Shown here: piece by piece, positions 16,604 to 25,140 of the stretch
How the letters are laid out: every line of letters begins with the position of its first letter
Numbering within the stretch: position 1 is the stretch's first letter
Origin: Dokdonella sp041395345
Lineage (GTDB): Bacteria; Pseudomonadota; Gammaproteobacteria; Xanthomonadales; Rhodanobacteraceae
DNA: 64,000 nt
Reading direction: 5' to 3'
Assembly: GCF_041395345.1 (NCBI RefSeq)
Contig: NZ_JAWLAR010000018.1
Location: 31,529 to 95,528, forward strand
The notes under the pieces: generated by a model
Seen by the model: only the letters and a program-made list of their open reading frames with translations
Database searches by the model: none
What the model was told of the DNA's origin: nothing
Translations under genes and position numbers: made by a program

Positions 16604-18594
16604 GCACCGGCCTCGACAGAATCGCCCGGTGCCTGCTTCGATGACGGGGCAGGCGCCGGCCCCGGCTTGTCGGCCTTGACCAGCACCCGGAAGCGACGAT
16701 CGGTGGCGGCCACGAAACCGCCCAGCATCATCAGGATGGCGCCGAGCCAGATCCAGCGAATGAAGGGCTTCAGATAGACGCGAACGGACCAGGCGCCACT
16801 CTCGCCCAGCGGTTCACCCAGGGCCACGTAGAGATCGCGGGTAAAGCCGGGATCGATGTCCGATTCGGTCTGGATTTGCGTGGTTTTCGTGTACTGACGT
16901 TTCTGCGGATGCAGCACCGCGACTGTCGAGCCTGCGCGGGTAATCGTGATCGTGCCCTGATCAGCCACGAAATTCGGCCCATTGACGCGCTCTACACCGT
17001 CGAAGCGGAATGTGTAGTCGCCGAGGACGGCCGTCTCACCCTGGTCCAGTCGCACGTCTTTCTCGATGCTGGTGCCTTCCGTGATGAGCACGCCGGCGAG
17101 AAAGACCGCGAAGCCGAAATGGGCGAAGACCATGCCCAGCATTTCCGGATTGAAGCGACGCCCCTTTGGCGCGTTACGCCAGCGCATCAGCGCAAAGGCA
17201 AGTATGCCGAGACCGACCCAGAAGGATGCGGAGACGCCAATGAAGGCCTTGATGGATAGCCGGTCGGTCAAGAGCCAGGTCAGTGCGCACGCAACAACGG
17301 CAAGTGCAAGGGGTGCGCGCAGGCTGCGTGCGGAATTTCCGAGGTCGCCGCGACTCCATTTCAGCAATGGACCGAATGGAATCAGCAGGACGACCGGCGC
17401 CATGAGCAGCACGAACATGAAGCCGAAATAGGGTGGCCCAACCGATATCCGGCCCAGGTCGAAGGCCTCGCCGATCAGCGGGTACAAGGTGCCAAGCAGG
17501 ACCATGGCAGCCGCGCAGGTGAACAGCAGGTTGTTGGCCAGCAGCAAGGTCTCGCGCGAAACCGCTGCGAACGGTTCGCCACCCGAGACTTTGGGTGCGC
17601 GCAATGCGTATATCAGCAGGGAACTGCCGACCGTGGCAGCAAGGAACGCAAGAATGAACAGGCCGCGTTCGGGATCGCTGGCGAACGAGTGTACCGAGGT
17701 CAGTACGCCGGAGCGGACCAGGAATGTTCCGAGCAGGGAAAGCGAAAACGCGAAGATGGCCAGCAACAATGTCCAGGCGCGGAAGCTCCCGCGCTTCTCG
17801 GTGACCGCCTGAGAATGAATCAGTGCAGTACCGACCAGCCATGGCATGAACGACGCGTTTTCGACCGGATCCCAGAACCACCAGCCACCCCATCCCAGTT
17901 CGTAGTAGGCCCACCAGCTACCGAGCGCGATGCCCAGCGTCAATACGCCCCAGGCAGCGTTGGTCCAGGGCCTCGACCAGCGCACCCATTGCTGGTCCAG
18001 TTTTCCACCGAGCAGAGCCGCGATGGCGAAGGCAAACGCAACCGAAAAGCCGACGTAGCCCATGTAGAGCATCGGTGGATGGACAATCAGGCCAAAATCC
18101 TGAAGTACGGGATTGAGATCATTGCCATCGACCAGCGCGGGCAGATGGCGCGCAAACGGATTGGAAGTGAGCACGGTGAACAGCAGGAATCCCAGGCTGA
18201 CGAATCCGAGTACGCCCATGACGCGTGCCATGAAGTCCTCGGGCAAGCGGCGACTGGTGACCGCAACGGCCATGGTCCACAGATTGAGGATAAGGATCCA
18301 CAGCAGCAAGGAACCCTCGTGGGCGCCCCATACGGCGGAAAACCGGTAGTACCACGGCAGTTGCAGGTTCGAGTTCTGTGCCACGTAGGCGACCGAGAAA
18401 TCCTGGGTCAGAAACGCGTAGGTCAGTACCGCAAACGCAATGACAACAAAGACAAACTGCCCGGTCGCGGTCGGACGCGCCACTGCCATCAGGGCCCGGT
18501 TGCCGAGATGCGCACCCAGAAGCGGCAGGATGAACTGCACCGCGCTGAGCAGCAGGGCCAGGATAAGAGCGAATTGTCCGAGTTCTGGGAGCAT
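16600..18594 (-). CDS. ccmF: Haem lyase subunit CcmF
   Basis: CcmF is the multispanning membrane core of the haem lyase that attaches haem from holo-CcmE to apocytochrome. The 664-residue protein has the tryptophan-rich WWD domain GWGGWWFWDPVENASFMPWL near residue 250, conserved His residues in VHPPMLYMGY and about 14 hydrophobic segments. The ATG at 18594 gives MLPELGQFALILAL, the family N-terminus. A GTG at 18627 is possible but sits on a G-tract hairpin without a spaced ribosome binding site. The C-terminal tail is Pro/Ala-rich. Confidence 0.95.
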   Translation of the reverse strand: MLPELGQFALILALLLSAVQFILPLLGAHLGNRALMAVARPTATGQFVFVVIAFAVLTYAFLTQDFSVAYVAQNSNLQLPWYYRFSAVWGAHEGSLLLWILILNLWTMAVAVTSRRLPEDFMARVMGVLGFVSLGFLLFTVLTSNPFARHLPALVDGNDLNPVLQDFGLIVHPPMLYMGYVGFSVAFAFAIAALLGGKLDQQWVRWSRPWTNAAWGVLTLGIALGSWWAYYELGWGGWWFWDPVENASFMPWLVGTALIHSQAVTEKRGSFRAWTLLLAIFAFSLSLLGTFLVRSGVLTSVHSFASDPERGLFILAFLAATVGSSLLIYALRAPKVSGGEPFAAVSRETLLLANNLLFTCAAAMVLLGTLYPLIGEAFDLGRISVGPPYFGFMFVLLMAPVVLLIPFGPLLKWSRGDLGNSARSLRAPLALAVVACALTWLLTDRLSIKAFIGVSASFWVGLGILAFALMRWRNAPKGRRFNPEMLGMVFAHFGFAVFLAGVLITEGTSIEKDVRLDQGETAVLGDYTFRFDGVERVNGPNFVADQGTITITRAGSTVAVLHPQKRQYTKTTQIQTESDIDPGFTRDLYVALGEPLGESGAWSVRVYLKPFIRWIWLGAILMMLGGFVAATDRRFRVLVKADKPGPAPAPSSKQAPGDSVEAGA

Positions 18595-18628
18595 TGCGGG
18601 GCCTGGACTGAGGTGGACGGTGGTCACT

Positions 18629-18653
18629 TCCCCCCGATGCGCCGAGGGGGGGG
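18629..18653. repeat. C6/G8 tract hairpin between ccmE and ccmF
   Basis: TCCCCCC (18629-18635) can pair with the G8 run at 18646-18653, enclosing GATGCGCCGA. It occupies the 63-base space between the ccmE stop and the ccmF ATG, in an operon whose other junctions overlap or abut. It could act as an mRNA processing or attenuation hairpin; function is inferred. Confidence 0.6.
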
Positions 18654-18657
18654 AGAA

Positions 18658-19119
18658 TCAGGGTGTCGGTTTATCGGCCGACTCGGGAACGTCGTGCTTG
18701 CGATGCGCATTTTCCATGGCTTCGGCCACATCGCGCGGAATGTAGTTCTCATCGTGCTTGGCCAGGACCTCGCTGGCAACGAAGGTGTCGCCCTGCATCG
18801 ATCCGGTTGCAATGACGGACTGCCTTTCACGAAACAGATCCGGCAGGATGCCCTCATATTCGACGCGCATGTCGCCATCACCATCGGTGACGACAAATGC
18901 AACCGTCAGCGATTGCCCGCGCTCGACGGAGTTTTCCTTGACCATGCCGCCAATGCGGATTCGTGCATTCGCAGGCACCTTGCCGGCGAGGATCTCGCTC
19001 GGCGTGTACAGGTAGGTCATGTTCTGCTGCAGGGCGAAAACGGTCAGCACGGTCGCAATGCCGACCGCGAGCAGGATCAGGGCAACCAGGATCAACCTGC
19101 GTTTGCGGGTGGGGGTCAT
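18658..19119 (-). CDS. ccmE: Cytochrome c maturation haem chaperone CcmE
   Basis: CcmE covalently binds haem in the periplasm and hands it to CcmF/H. The 153-residue protein has an N-terminal anchor (LILVALILLAVGIATVLTVFAL), an OB-fold beta barrel (RIRIGGMVKENSVERG through VEYEGILPDLFREGQ-like strands) and the haem-binding His in LAKHDENYIP with the partner Tyr four residues on. The start at 19119 follows GGAGAAAG and overlaps the ccmD stop; the longer ORF to 19251 is not used. Confidence 0.94.
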   Translation of the reverse strand: MTPTRKRRLILVALILLAVGIATVLTVFALQQNMTYLYTPSEILAGKVPANARIRIGGMVKENSVERGQSLTVAFVVTDGDGDMRVEYEGILPDLFRERQSVIATGSMQGDTFVASEVLAKHDENYIPRDVAEAMENAHRKHDVPESADKPTP

Positions 19120-19292
19120 GGCGCTTTCTCCTGGCGATTCTTCTGGCGTCGGTAACGCCCCTGCAGATGGGCGATGGTCTTGCGGTAGCGAAGCCGCGGC
19201 GCAACGTAGTCGATCAGAAGGGCGAAAACGAAGATCGCAAACGAAGACCACACATAGGCGCCATAGCCGCCCATCGCGAAAATCTCATTCAT
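19116..19292 (-). CDS. ccmD: Haem exporter protein CcmD
   Basis: A 58-residue single-span membrane protein that belongs to the CcmABCD haem-loading complex and helps release holo-CcmE. Translation gives MNEIFAMGGYGAYVWSSFAI, then one hydrophobic helix, then a strongly basic cytoplasmic tail rich in Arg and Lys. The AMGGYGAYVW stretch and the position between ccmC and ccmE fit the family. It overlaps the ccmC end by 8 bases and the ccmE start by 4. It is short enough to be missed by ORF calling. Confidence 0.93.
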   Translation of the reverse strand: MNEIFAMGGYGAYVWSSFAIFVFALLIDYVAPRLRYRKTIAHLQGRYRRQKNRQEKAP

Positions 19293-20046
19293 GGCCGGCT
19301 CCGGTCTTCATGGCGATCTCGCGCGCCCAATCCTTGCCGGCTTCGAGTTCGAGCGTGCTCGATCGTGCACGCGCCAGAACACTGGCGAAGAACCACAGAT
19401 GCGCGGCGAGGGCCATCAAGAGCAGCGGCCAGAGCATGCTCGAATCGATTCGTGACGGGCCGAGCAGGCGCACGGTAGATCCCTGGTGCAGGGTGTTCCA
19501 CCAGCTCACCGAGAAGTGCACGATCGGCACATTGACGATACCGACAAGTGCAAGGAACCCCGCAGCTCTTGCTGCCTGCCGGCGGTCTTCGATCGCGTTG
19601 TAGAGGCCGATCACTCCGAGGAAGAGAAAGAGCAGGACGAGCTCCGAAGTCAGGCGCGCATCCCAGGTCCACCAGGTGCCCCACATGGGCTTGCCCCAGA
19701 TCGACCCGGTTGCCAGCGTGATGGCCGTGAATATCGCGCCGATCGGGGCGCTCGCCATGGCCAGGACTTCGGAAATCTTGATTCGCCAGACCAGCGCGAT
19801 GAAGGCATTGACGGCCATGAAAACGTAGGCGAACAGACTCATCCACGCGCACGGAACATGGACGAAGATGATCCGGTAGGCGTCGCTCTGCTGGTAATCC
19901 GCCGGGGCCACGAAGAGTCCGCCATACATGGCGAGCAAGCCGCCAAGCACCGCCAGCCCGTAAAGCCACGGCATGAGCAGCCCGGCGAGGCGATGGAAGA
20001 TCGGTGGAGATCCGAATTTGTGAAACCAGAGCGTCAGCGTGTTCAT
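19285..20046 (-). CDS. ccmC: Haem exporter protein CcmC
   Basis: CcmC is a six-helix membrane protein that presents haem to CcmE. The 253-residue protein has the WWD motif WGKPMWGTWWTWDARLTSELVLL and flanking conserved His residues (IIFVHVPCAWM and VPIVHFSVSWWNTLHQ). The ATG at 20046 gives MNTLTLWFHKFGSPP. The start overlaps the ccmB stop by one base (TGATG). Confidence 0.95.
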   Translation of the reverse strand: MNTLTLWFHKFGSPPIFHRLAGLLMPWLYGLAVLGGLLAMYGGLFVAPADYQQSDAYRIIFVHVPCAWMSLFAYVFMAVNAFIALVWRIKISEVLAMASAPIGAIFTAITLATGSIWGKPMWGTWWTWDARLTSELVLLFLFLGVIGLYNAIEDRRQAARAAGFLALVGIVNVPIVHFSVSWWNTLHQGSTVRLLGPSRIDSSMLWPLLLMALAAHLWFFASVLARARSSTLELEAGKDWAREIAMKTGAGHE

Positions 20047-20729
20047 CAGGAAATCGAGATCCGCAGGGCGGCAGCACAGGCCAGCGGTGCGAGCACCATG
20101 GACAGCACCAGGGCTGCGCCCAACCACAGAAGTGGAGCCAGATATGGCAGGCCAGCCTGCGCTGCGTCGCACGCGCCAGCCGCGAAAATCAGCACTGGCA
20201 CATACAGCGGCAGGACGAGCAGAGCCAGAAGCATACCAGAGCGCCGCATGCCTACCGTGAGCGCCACGCAGACCGCGCCAAGCAAGCTCAACAGCGGCGT
20301 GGCCAGGGCCAGTGAAGTGATCAGCACAGGCAATACCTGAGGCGGCAGGAACAGCATCTCCGCGAGCAGCGGGGCGACCAGGATCAGGGGCAGGGCGGTC
20401 GTCAGCCAGTGCACGAAGATCTTGCTGGCCAGCAGCAAGGGAAGAGGATGCGGGGACAGGACAATCTGCTCGAGCGTGCCGTCTTCCTGGTCGCCCCGGA
20501 ACAGGCCATCGAGGGCGAGCAGTCCGGCCAGCAGGATGGCGACGAACACGATCCCGGCCGCAATGCGGGCGAGCTGATTCGGCTCCGGCCCCAGGGCCAG
20601 CGGGAACATCACCACAACAATCAGAGCGAACAGGGTGGGATTCAGGGCATCGCCGCGTCGCCGCCAGGTCAGCAGCAGGTCGCGCCGGATCAGGGCCCGG
20701 CAGGCAGAGCCCGTCGTTCCGTATCTCAT
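20046..20729 (-). CDS. ccmB: Haem exporter membrane subunit CcmB
   Basis: CcmB is the ABC-type membrane partner of CcmA. The 227-residue protein has six hydrophobic segments and the family signature around LDGLFRGDQEDGTLEQIVLSPHPL near residue 80. Overlaps ccmA by 4 bases and ccmC by 1. Confidence 0.94.
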   Translation of the reverse strand: MRYGTTGSACRALIRRDLLLTWRRRGDALNPTLFALIVVVMFPLALGPEPNQLARIAAGIVFVAILLAGLLALDGLFRGDQEDGTLEQIVLSPHPLPLLLASKIFVHWLTTALPLILVAPLLAEMLFLPPQVLPVLITSLALATPLLSLLGAVCVALTVGMRRSGMLLALLVLPLYVPVLIFAAGACDAAQAGLPYLAPLLWLGAALVLSMVLAPLACAAALRISIS

Positions 20730-21373
20730 GCGGGCGGCCTCAGTGGCAGTCGCCGCGGTGTTCCGGAGGTGAACGCATAAGCCCCGTGTGAAGTCACCAG
20801 GGCCGCGCCGCCGCGCCTTGCCTGCGCGTCGAGCAGCCGGTTGACCAGGTCGATGCCCTCCCTGTCGAGATTCGCGTAGGGCTCATCCAGCAACCACAAG
20901 GCAGCCGGTACCAGCAGAAGCCGGGCCAGACCCACGCGCTTTTTCTGCCCCGCCGAAAGCATCCTCGTAGGCACATCCTCATAGCCTTCGAGACCGACAC
21001 TGCTCAAGGCGAGGCGCGTTGTAATGCCGCCACGCAGGCCGAACACGCCAATCGCAAAATCGAGATTTTCCAATGGACTGAGATCGGATTTCAGCCCGGG
21101 CAGATGACCGAGCAGTGCGACCTGGTGCGAAAGACGAGCCAGGGTCAGGGCTTCGCCATTCAGTCGAATCGAGCCCATGCTCGGATCAAGCAGACCCGAC
21201 AGAACCTTGAGCAGGGTCGTCTTGCCCGAGCCATTGTCGCCTTCCACCAGGACGACTTCGCCCGCGCGCAGGCTGAAATCCAGCGGTCCGAATATCGGCT
21301 CGTCATTGCGCGTGTAAGCCAGTCCTCTGGCCTCCAGCAACGGGATCGAATTGTCGGTCTCGGCTTTGGTCAT
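20726..21373 (-). CDS. ccmA: Haem exporter ATP-binding subunit CcmA
   Basis: An ABC ATPase that drives release of haem-loaded CcmE from CcmC. Walker A is EGDNGSGKTTLL, the signature is LSAGQKKRVGLARLLL and Walker B is ALWLLDEPYANLD. The ATG at 21373 (MTKAETDNSIPLL) gives 215 residues, the family size; the ORF is open to 21451 and no strong ribosome binding site is visible for either. First gene of the ccmABCDEFGHI operon. Confidence 0.93.
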   Translation of the reverse strand: MTKAETDNSIPLLEARGLAYTRNDEPIFGPLDFSLRAGEVVLVEGDNGSGKTTLLKVLSGLLDPSMGSIRLNGEALTLARLSHQVALLGHLPGLKSDLSPLENLDFAIGVFGLRGGITTRLALSSVGLEGYEDVPTRMLSAGQKKRVGLARLLLVPAALWLLDEPYANLDREGIDLVNRLLDAQARRGGAALVTSHGAYAFTSGTPRRLPLRPPA

Positions 21374-21583
21374 TATTGGCCAGGGGTATCCGGCGCGCAT
21401 CAGCCTGATGGCCAATGCGGGTCCGATCGGAACGCGAATTGTAATGGACATTGCCGGTCAGGGCGGCCTTGTGCGACAACAGCTTCCGATGTCCGGCATG
21501 ACTGGCCAGCCGGATTTCCCGAGGCGGTTCTCGCCGATTGCGACCGAGGTCTGCGATGATCGGGACCCTAGATCAACTTCCGA

Positions 21584-23104
21584 GTGGACCCTGTGGCCGA
21601 CTTTTCAACCGCGCCAATGATGCTGGCCCTTGCTGCGGGCCTGATCGTCGGCGCTGCCATCGTGGCCCTGCTGTCCCGCCGCTGGGTACGCAAGGCCGCC
21701 GAAGAAGCCAGCCTGCGCCGAGAACCGGAAATTTCCTCGCTTCGCGAACAGCGCGATGCCAGTGAGCGTCAGGTCGTCGATCTGCACCGGCAGATGGAGC
21801 GCGCCCAGCAGGAACGAAGCACGCTGCAGCTGCGGCTCAGTGAGGTCGGCGAGCAAGCCGCCGAGCGGCGCTCCGAGGTTGAACTTCAATCGCGTCAGCT
21901 TGGCGAGCTTCAGGCGCGTCTCGATTCGACCATGAGCCAGCTGCTGGCGATGAGCAGCGAGCACTCCGCGCTCAAGGCGAGCTCGCGCGAACAGGCCGAA
22001 TCGGCCAGGGAGAAGCTGGCCCTGCTCGACCAGGCGGAGCAGCGTCTGCGCGAGTCGTTCCAGAATCTGGCCAATCAGATCCTCGACGCCAAGGCCGAGC
22101 GTTTCAAGGAGCAGAACGCCGAACATCTTGGCGGTTTGCTCGATCCGCTCAAGATCCAGCTCAAGGAGTTTCGCGAAGCGGTCACCCAGACCCATGCCAA
22201 TGAACAGCGCGAGCGCGGCATGCTGGTGCAGGAAATCCGCTCCCTCAAGGACCTGAACCAGCAGATCAGCCAGGACGCAGTCAACCTGACCCGGGCGCTC
22301 AAGGGCGACACGCGTGCGCAGGGCGCCTGGGGCGAGATGGTTCTGGAGCGTGTTCTGGAGGCTTCCGGCCTGCAGGCCGGGCGCGAGTACGACACCCAGG
22401 GGAGTTTCGAAGGTGCCGACGGCACGCGCCAGCGCCCCGATGTCATCGTGCACCTGCCCGAGGAAAAGGACGTCATCATCGACGCCAAGGTCTCGCTGGT
22501 GGCCTGGGAGCGCTCGGTTGCCGTTGATGATGAAGCCGAACGCCAGGCAGCGCTTCGCGATCACCTGATTTCAGTACGCCGTCATATCGACGGCCTTGCC
22601 GGCAGGAACTACAGCGACATTCCAGGCATGCGCACGCTCGACTTCGTGCTCCTTTTCGTTCCGGTCGAAGCAGCCTTCATCGAAGCCGTGCGTGCCGACG
22701 GCGGCCTCTACAGCTACGCACTGGAGCGCAAGATTTCGCTGGTCAGTCCAAGCACCCTGCTGGCGACCCTGCGCACCGTCGCCTATCTGTGGAGGATCGA
22801 GAGTCGCAACAACAATGCAATCGAGATCGCTCGGCGCGCGGCCAACCTGCATGACAACTTCGTCACCCTCGTCAATGAACTCGAGGTACTGGGTTCGCAA
22901 CTGGACAAGGCGCAGGGTGCGCATGCCAGCGTGGTCAGGCGTCTGACCGAAGGCGGCAAGGGCAGCGTGATCCTGCAGGTGAAAAGCCTCGCCGACATGG
23001 GCGCACCGGCCAAGAAATCCCTGCCATCGCGTCTCATCGAATCGGCGGGATTCGACGAGGACGATTCGGCTGAAGGCGAGCCGATCGATGATCAGCAGCA
23101 CTGA
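21584..23104 (+). CDS. rmuC: DNA recombination protein RmuC
   Basis: RmuC proteins are membrane-anchored, coiled-coil proteins with a nuclease-like fold that limit recombination at inverted repeats. The roughly 500-residue protein has an N-terminal hydrophobic anchor (MLALAAGLIVGAAIVALLS), a long Glu/Arg/Gln-rich coiled coil (about residues 40-200) and the RmuC core QGAWGEMVLERVLEASGL followed by RPDVIVHLPEEKDVIIDAKVS. The start is uncertain: GTG at 21584 or ATG at 21617 or 21620. Divergent from ccmA. Confidence 0.92.
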   Translation: MDPVADFSTAPMMLALAAGLIVGAAIVALLSRRWVRKAAEEASLRREPEISSLREQRDASERQVVDLHRQMERAQQERSTLQLRLSEVGEQAAERRSEVELQSRQLGELQARLDSTMSQLLAMSSEHSALKASSREQAESAREKLALLDQAEQRLRESFQNLANQILDAKAERFKEQNAEHLGGLLDPLKIQLKEFREAVTQTHANEQRERGMLVQEIRSLKDLNQQISQDAVNLTRALKGDTRAQGAWGEMVLERVLEASGLQAGREYDTQGSFEGADGTRQRPDVIVHLPEEKDVIIDAKVSLVAWERSVAVDDEAERQAALRDHLISVRRHIDGLAGRNYSDIPGMRTLDFVLLFVPVEAAFIEAVRADGGLYSYALERKISLVSPSTLLATLRTVAYLWRIESRNNNAIEIARRAANLHDNFVTLVNELEVLGSQLDKAQGAHASVVRRLTEGGKGSVILQVKSLADMGAPAKKSLPSRLIESAGFDEDDSAEGEPIDDQQH

Positions 23105-23120
23105 GCCACTCGATGGGAAT

Positions 23121-23163
23121 TGAAGGGGCTGCCACGCGCGAACACGCAGGCAGCGGCCCTTCA
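23121..23163. terminator. Possible bidirectional terminator between rmuC and the PH-domain gene
   Basis: TGAAGGGGCTGCC and GGCAGCGGCCCTTCA pair with a small bulge around a 15-base loop. The right arm overlaps the stop codon of the convergent minus-strand gene. The T tract is weak. Confidence 0.45.
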
Positions 23164-23574
23164 GCGCTGCTGGCGCATCGCGTTCAGATCCTCGAGAAAC
23201 TGTTCGCTGTCCCGCGGCGAGATCATCAATGACTTGCCGTTGCCGTATTCGATCCTGAGCCGGTCCAGCGACAGTGCAGGACTGGACAGAGGATTGCGCG
23301 TGGGCTCGACCTGCCGGATCTCCCTGACTGGAATCGACCAGCGGAATGGTCCGCAGCGGATCTTGAGGTGCTCCCGATCAAGCACGTAGTCGGTGCCAAG
23401 CAGCAACCAGGCAGGAAGCAGCACTCCCAGCACTACGTTGAGGACGACGATCCAGGGTGACAGTCGGCCATCGACGGCGCCAGCGACGATCACGCCAGCG
23501 ATGCTGAGCGCCATCGCGGAAACAAGGATCACCAGCAGCCAGGTATCAATCTTTGAACGATAGCGTCTGGCCAT
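23161..23574 (-). CDS. Small membrane protein with bacterial PH-like domain
   Basis: A 137-residue protein of unknown role. Two hydrophobic segments (about residues 12-34 and 40-60) are followed by a soluble PH-like beta domain: DYVLDREHLKIRCGPFRWSIPVREIRQVEPTRNP, ending SPRDSEQFLEDLNAMRQQR. The pattern fits the bPH_4 (former DUF1200) family. Convergent with rmuC; 29 bases upstream of it lies the end of an APC permease gene on the same strand. Confidence 0.75.
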   Translation of the reverse strand: MARRYRSKIDTWLLVILVSAMALSIAGVIVAGAVDGRLSPWIVVLNVVLGVLLPAWLLLGTDYVLDREHLKIRCGPFRWSIPVREIRQVEPTRNPLSSPALSLDRLRIEYGNGKSLMISPRDSEQFLEDLNAMRQQR

Positions 23575-23603
23575 TGCCGTCTCCGCGGGTCGTGATCAGT
23601 CCG

Positions 23604-25046
23604 TCACTTCGCCTGGTTTTCGGCGGCCAATTTGCTATGCCGGAAACCGTAGAGAAAATAGATCGCGAATCCGAACAGCGTCCATCCGACCATCAGCAGC
23701 CAGTTGTGCAGGTTCATGCTCGAAAGCAGGATCACGCAACTGGCGACACCGGCCAGACAGATCAGCGGTGCGAACGGAATGCGGAACGGGCGCGGTAAAT
23801 CGGGTTGCGTGCGACGCAAGATCATTACACCCGCACAGACCGCAGCAAATGCAATCAGGGTTCCCATCGAAGTCAGGTCACCGAGCACATCGAGCGGAAA
23901 CACGGCCGCCAGGAAGGCGATGCTGACGCCCGTGATCACGGTGTTGATGTGCGGCGTGCGGTAGTTCGGATGAATCTTCGTGAATACCGGCGGCAGCAGG
24001 CCATCCCGGCCCATGATCATGAAGATGCGCGGTTGAGCGATGACCATGACCAGAACCACGGAGGCAAGGCCAAGGATCGCGCCGATCTCAACCAGCACGC
24101 GCAGACTGCTCAGCTCCGGATGACTGGCGACGGCAGTGACCACAGGCTCATCCGTACCGAGCAGGTGGAAGGGGGTGAGGCCGGTCATGACCAGGGCCAT
24201 GCCGATATACAACACGGTGCAGATCGCAAGTGAAGCGAGCATGCCGATCGGCATGTCGCGCTTGGGATTGTGCGATTCCTGGGCCGCCACCGAGACCGCT
24301 TCGAAACCGATATAGGCAAAGAACACCATCGAGGCGCCGCGCAGCACGCCTTCCCAGCCATATTTGCCGGGAGCGACATTTTCGGGAATGAAGGGGTGCC
24401 AGTTTGAGGTATCTACGTAGAAGCCTCCCCAGACGATGACCAGCACGATCAGGGCCACCTTGAGAATGACCATGGCCATGTTGACGCCGGACGACTTGCG
24501 GATTCCGACGTAGCACAGCCAGGTCAGCAGCAGGACCAGAATGGCTGCAGGAATATTCGCGATCGCGCCGGTCGGATTCAGCTTGTCGTCCAGCGGCGCG
24601 CTTGCCAATGCCGCTGGTACGTATATGTCGAAGTGGCTCAGGAAGCTCAGAAAGTAGCCGGTCCAGCTGACCGCAACCGCCGAAGCAGACACGCCATATT
24701 CGAGCACCAGCATCCAGCCAATGAACCATGCGGCCATTTCACCGAGAGTCGCGTAGGCGTAGGAATAGGCGCTTCCCGAAACCGGCACCATCGCCGCGAA
24801 TTCGGCGTAGGCCAGGGCGCAAAACGTGCAGCAGATTGCCGCGAAGATGAAGGACAGGATGATCGCCGGCCCGGCATGTTCAGCCGCCGCGACGCCCGTG
24901 ATGACGAAGATGCCGCCACCAATGACTGCTCCGATACCGAGTGCGGTCAGTCCCCAGGGGCCCAGTGTCTTTACCAGGCTCAGGCCTTCCGCATCGGTGT
25001 GCGCCGCATGCGGATGCTTTGTGGCGAGGAGTTGGTTGGCCATCAT
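23604..25046 (-). CDS. APC-superfamily amino acid permease (CAT/YfnA type), copy 1
   Basis: A 480-residue secondary transporter with 12 or more membrane segments. GIGAVIGGGIFVITGVAAAEHAGPA is the unwound first helix of the APC fold that binds the amino acid backbone, and VFFAYIGFEAVSVAAQESHNPKRDMPIG is the helix 6 region. Closest in pattern to cationic amino acid transporter-like (CAT) permeases. The start is a double ATG at 25046/25043 after CAGGAA. It is clearly paralogous to the next gene upstream (25141-26610), so the pair looks like a tandem duplication. Confidence 0.88.
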   Translation of the reverse strand: MMANQLLATKHPHAAHTDAEGLSLVKTLGPWGLTALGIGAVIGGGIFVITGVAAAEHAGPAIILSFIFAAICCTFCALAYAEFAAMVPVSGSAYSYAYATLGEMAAWFIGWMLVLEYGVSASAVAVSWTGYFLSFLSHFDIYVPAALASAPLDDKLNPTGAIANIPAAILVLLLTWLCYVGIRKSSGVNMAMVILKVALIVLVIVWGGFYVDTSNWHPFIPENVAPGKYGWEGVLRGASMVFFAYIGFEAVSVAAQESHNPKRDMPIGMLASLAICTVLYIGMALVMTGLTPFHLLGTDEPVVTAVASHPELSSLRVLVEIGAILGLASVVLVMVIAQPRIFMIMGRDGLLPPVFTKIHPNYRTPHINTVITGVSIAFLAAVFPLDVLGDLTSMGTLIAFAAVCAGVMILRRTQPDLPRPFRIPFAPLICLAGVASCVILLSSMNLHNWLLMVGWTLFGFAIYFLYGFRHSKLAAENQAK

Positions 25047-25108
25047 GATTCCTGTTCAATGCGAGGTTCGATGACGCAACGGGTTCGCGCGTCAGGCCCA
25101 AATGACAA

Positions 25109-25130
25109 GGCCGGCACGCGAGTGCCGGCC
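25109..25130 (-). terminator. Hairpin between the two APC permease genes
   Basis: GGCCGGCAC / GTGCCGGCC, a 9-bp perfect stem with a GCGA tetraloop, lies just after the stop of the upstream permease gene. The downstream T content on the minus strand is modest (CCTTGTCATTT). A likely terminator or 3' mRNA stabiliser. Confidence 0.6.
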
Positions 25131-25140
25131 CCGGAATTGC

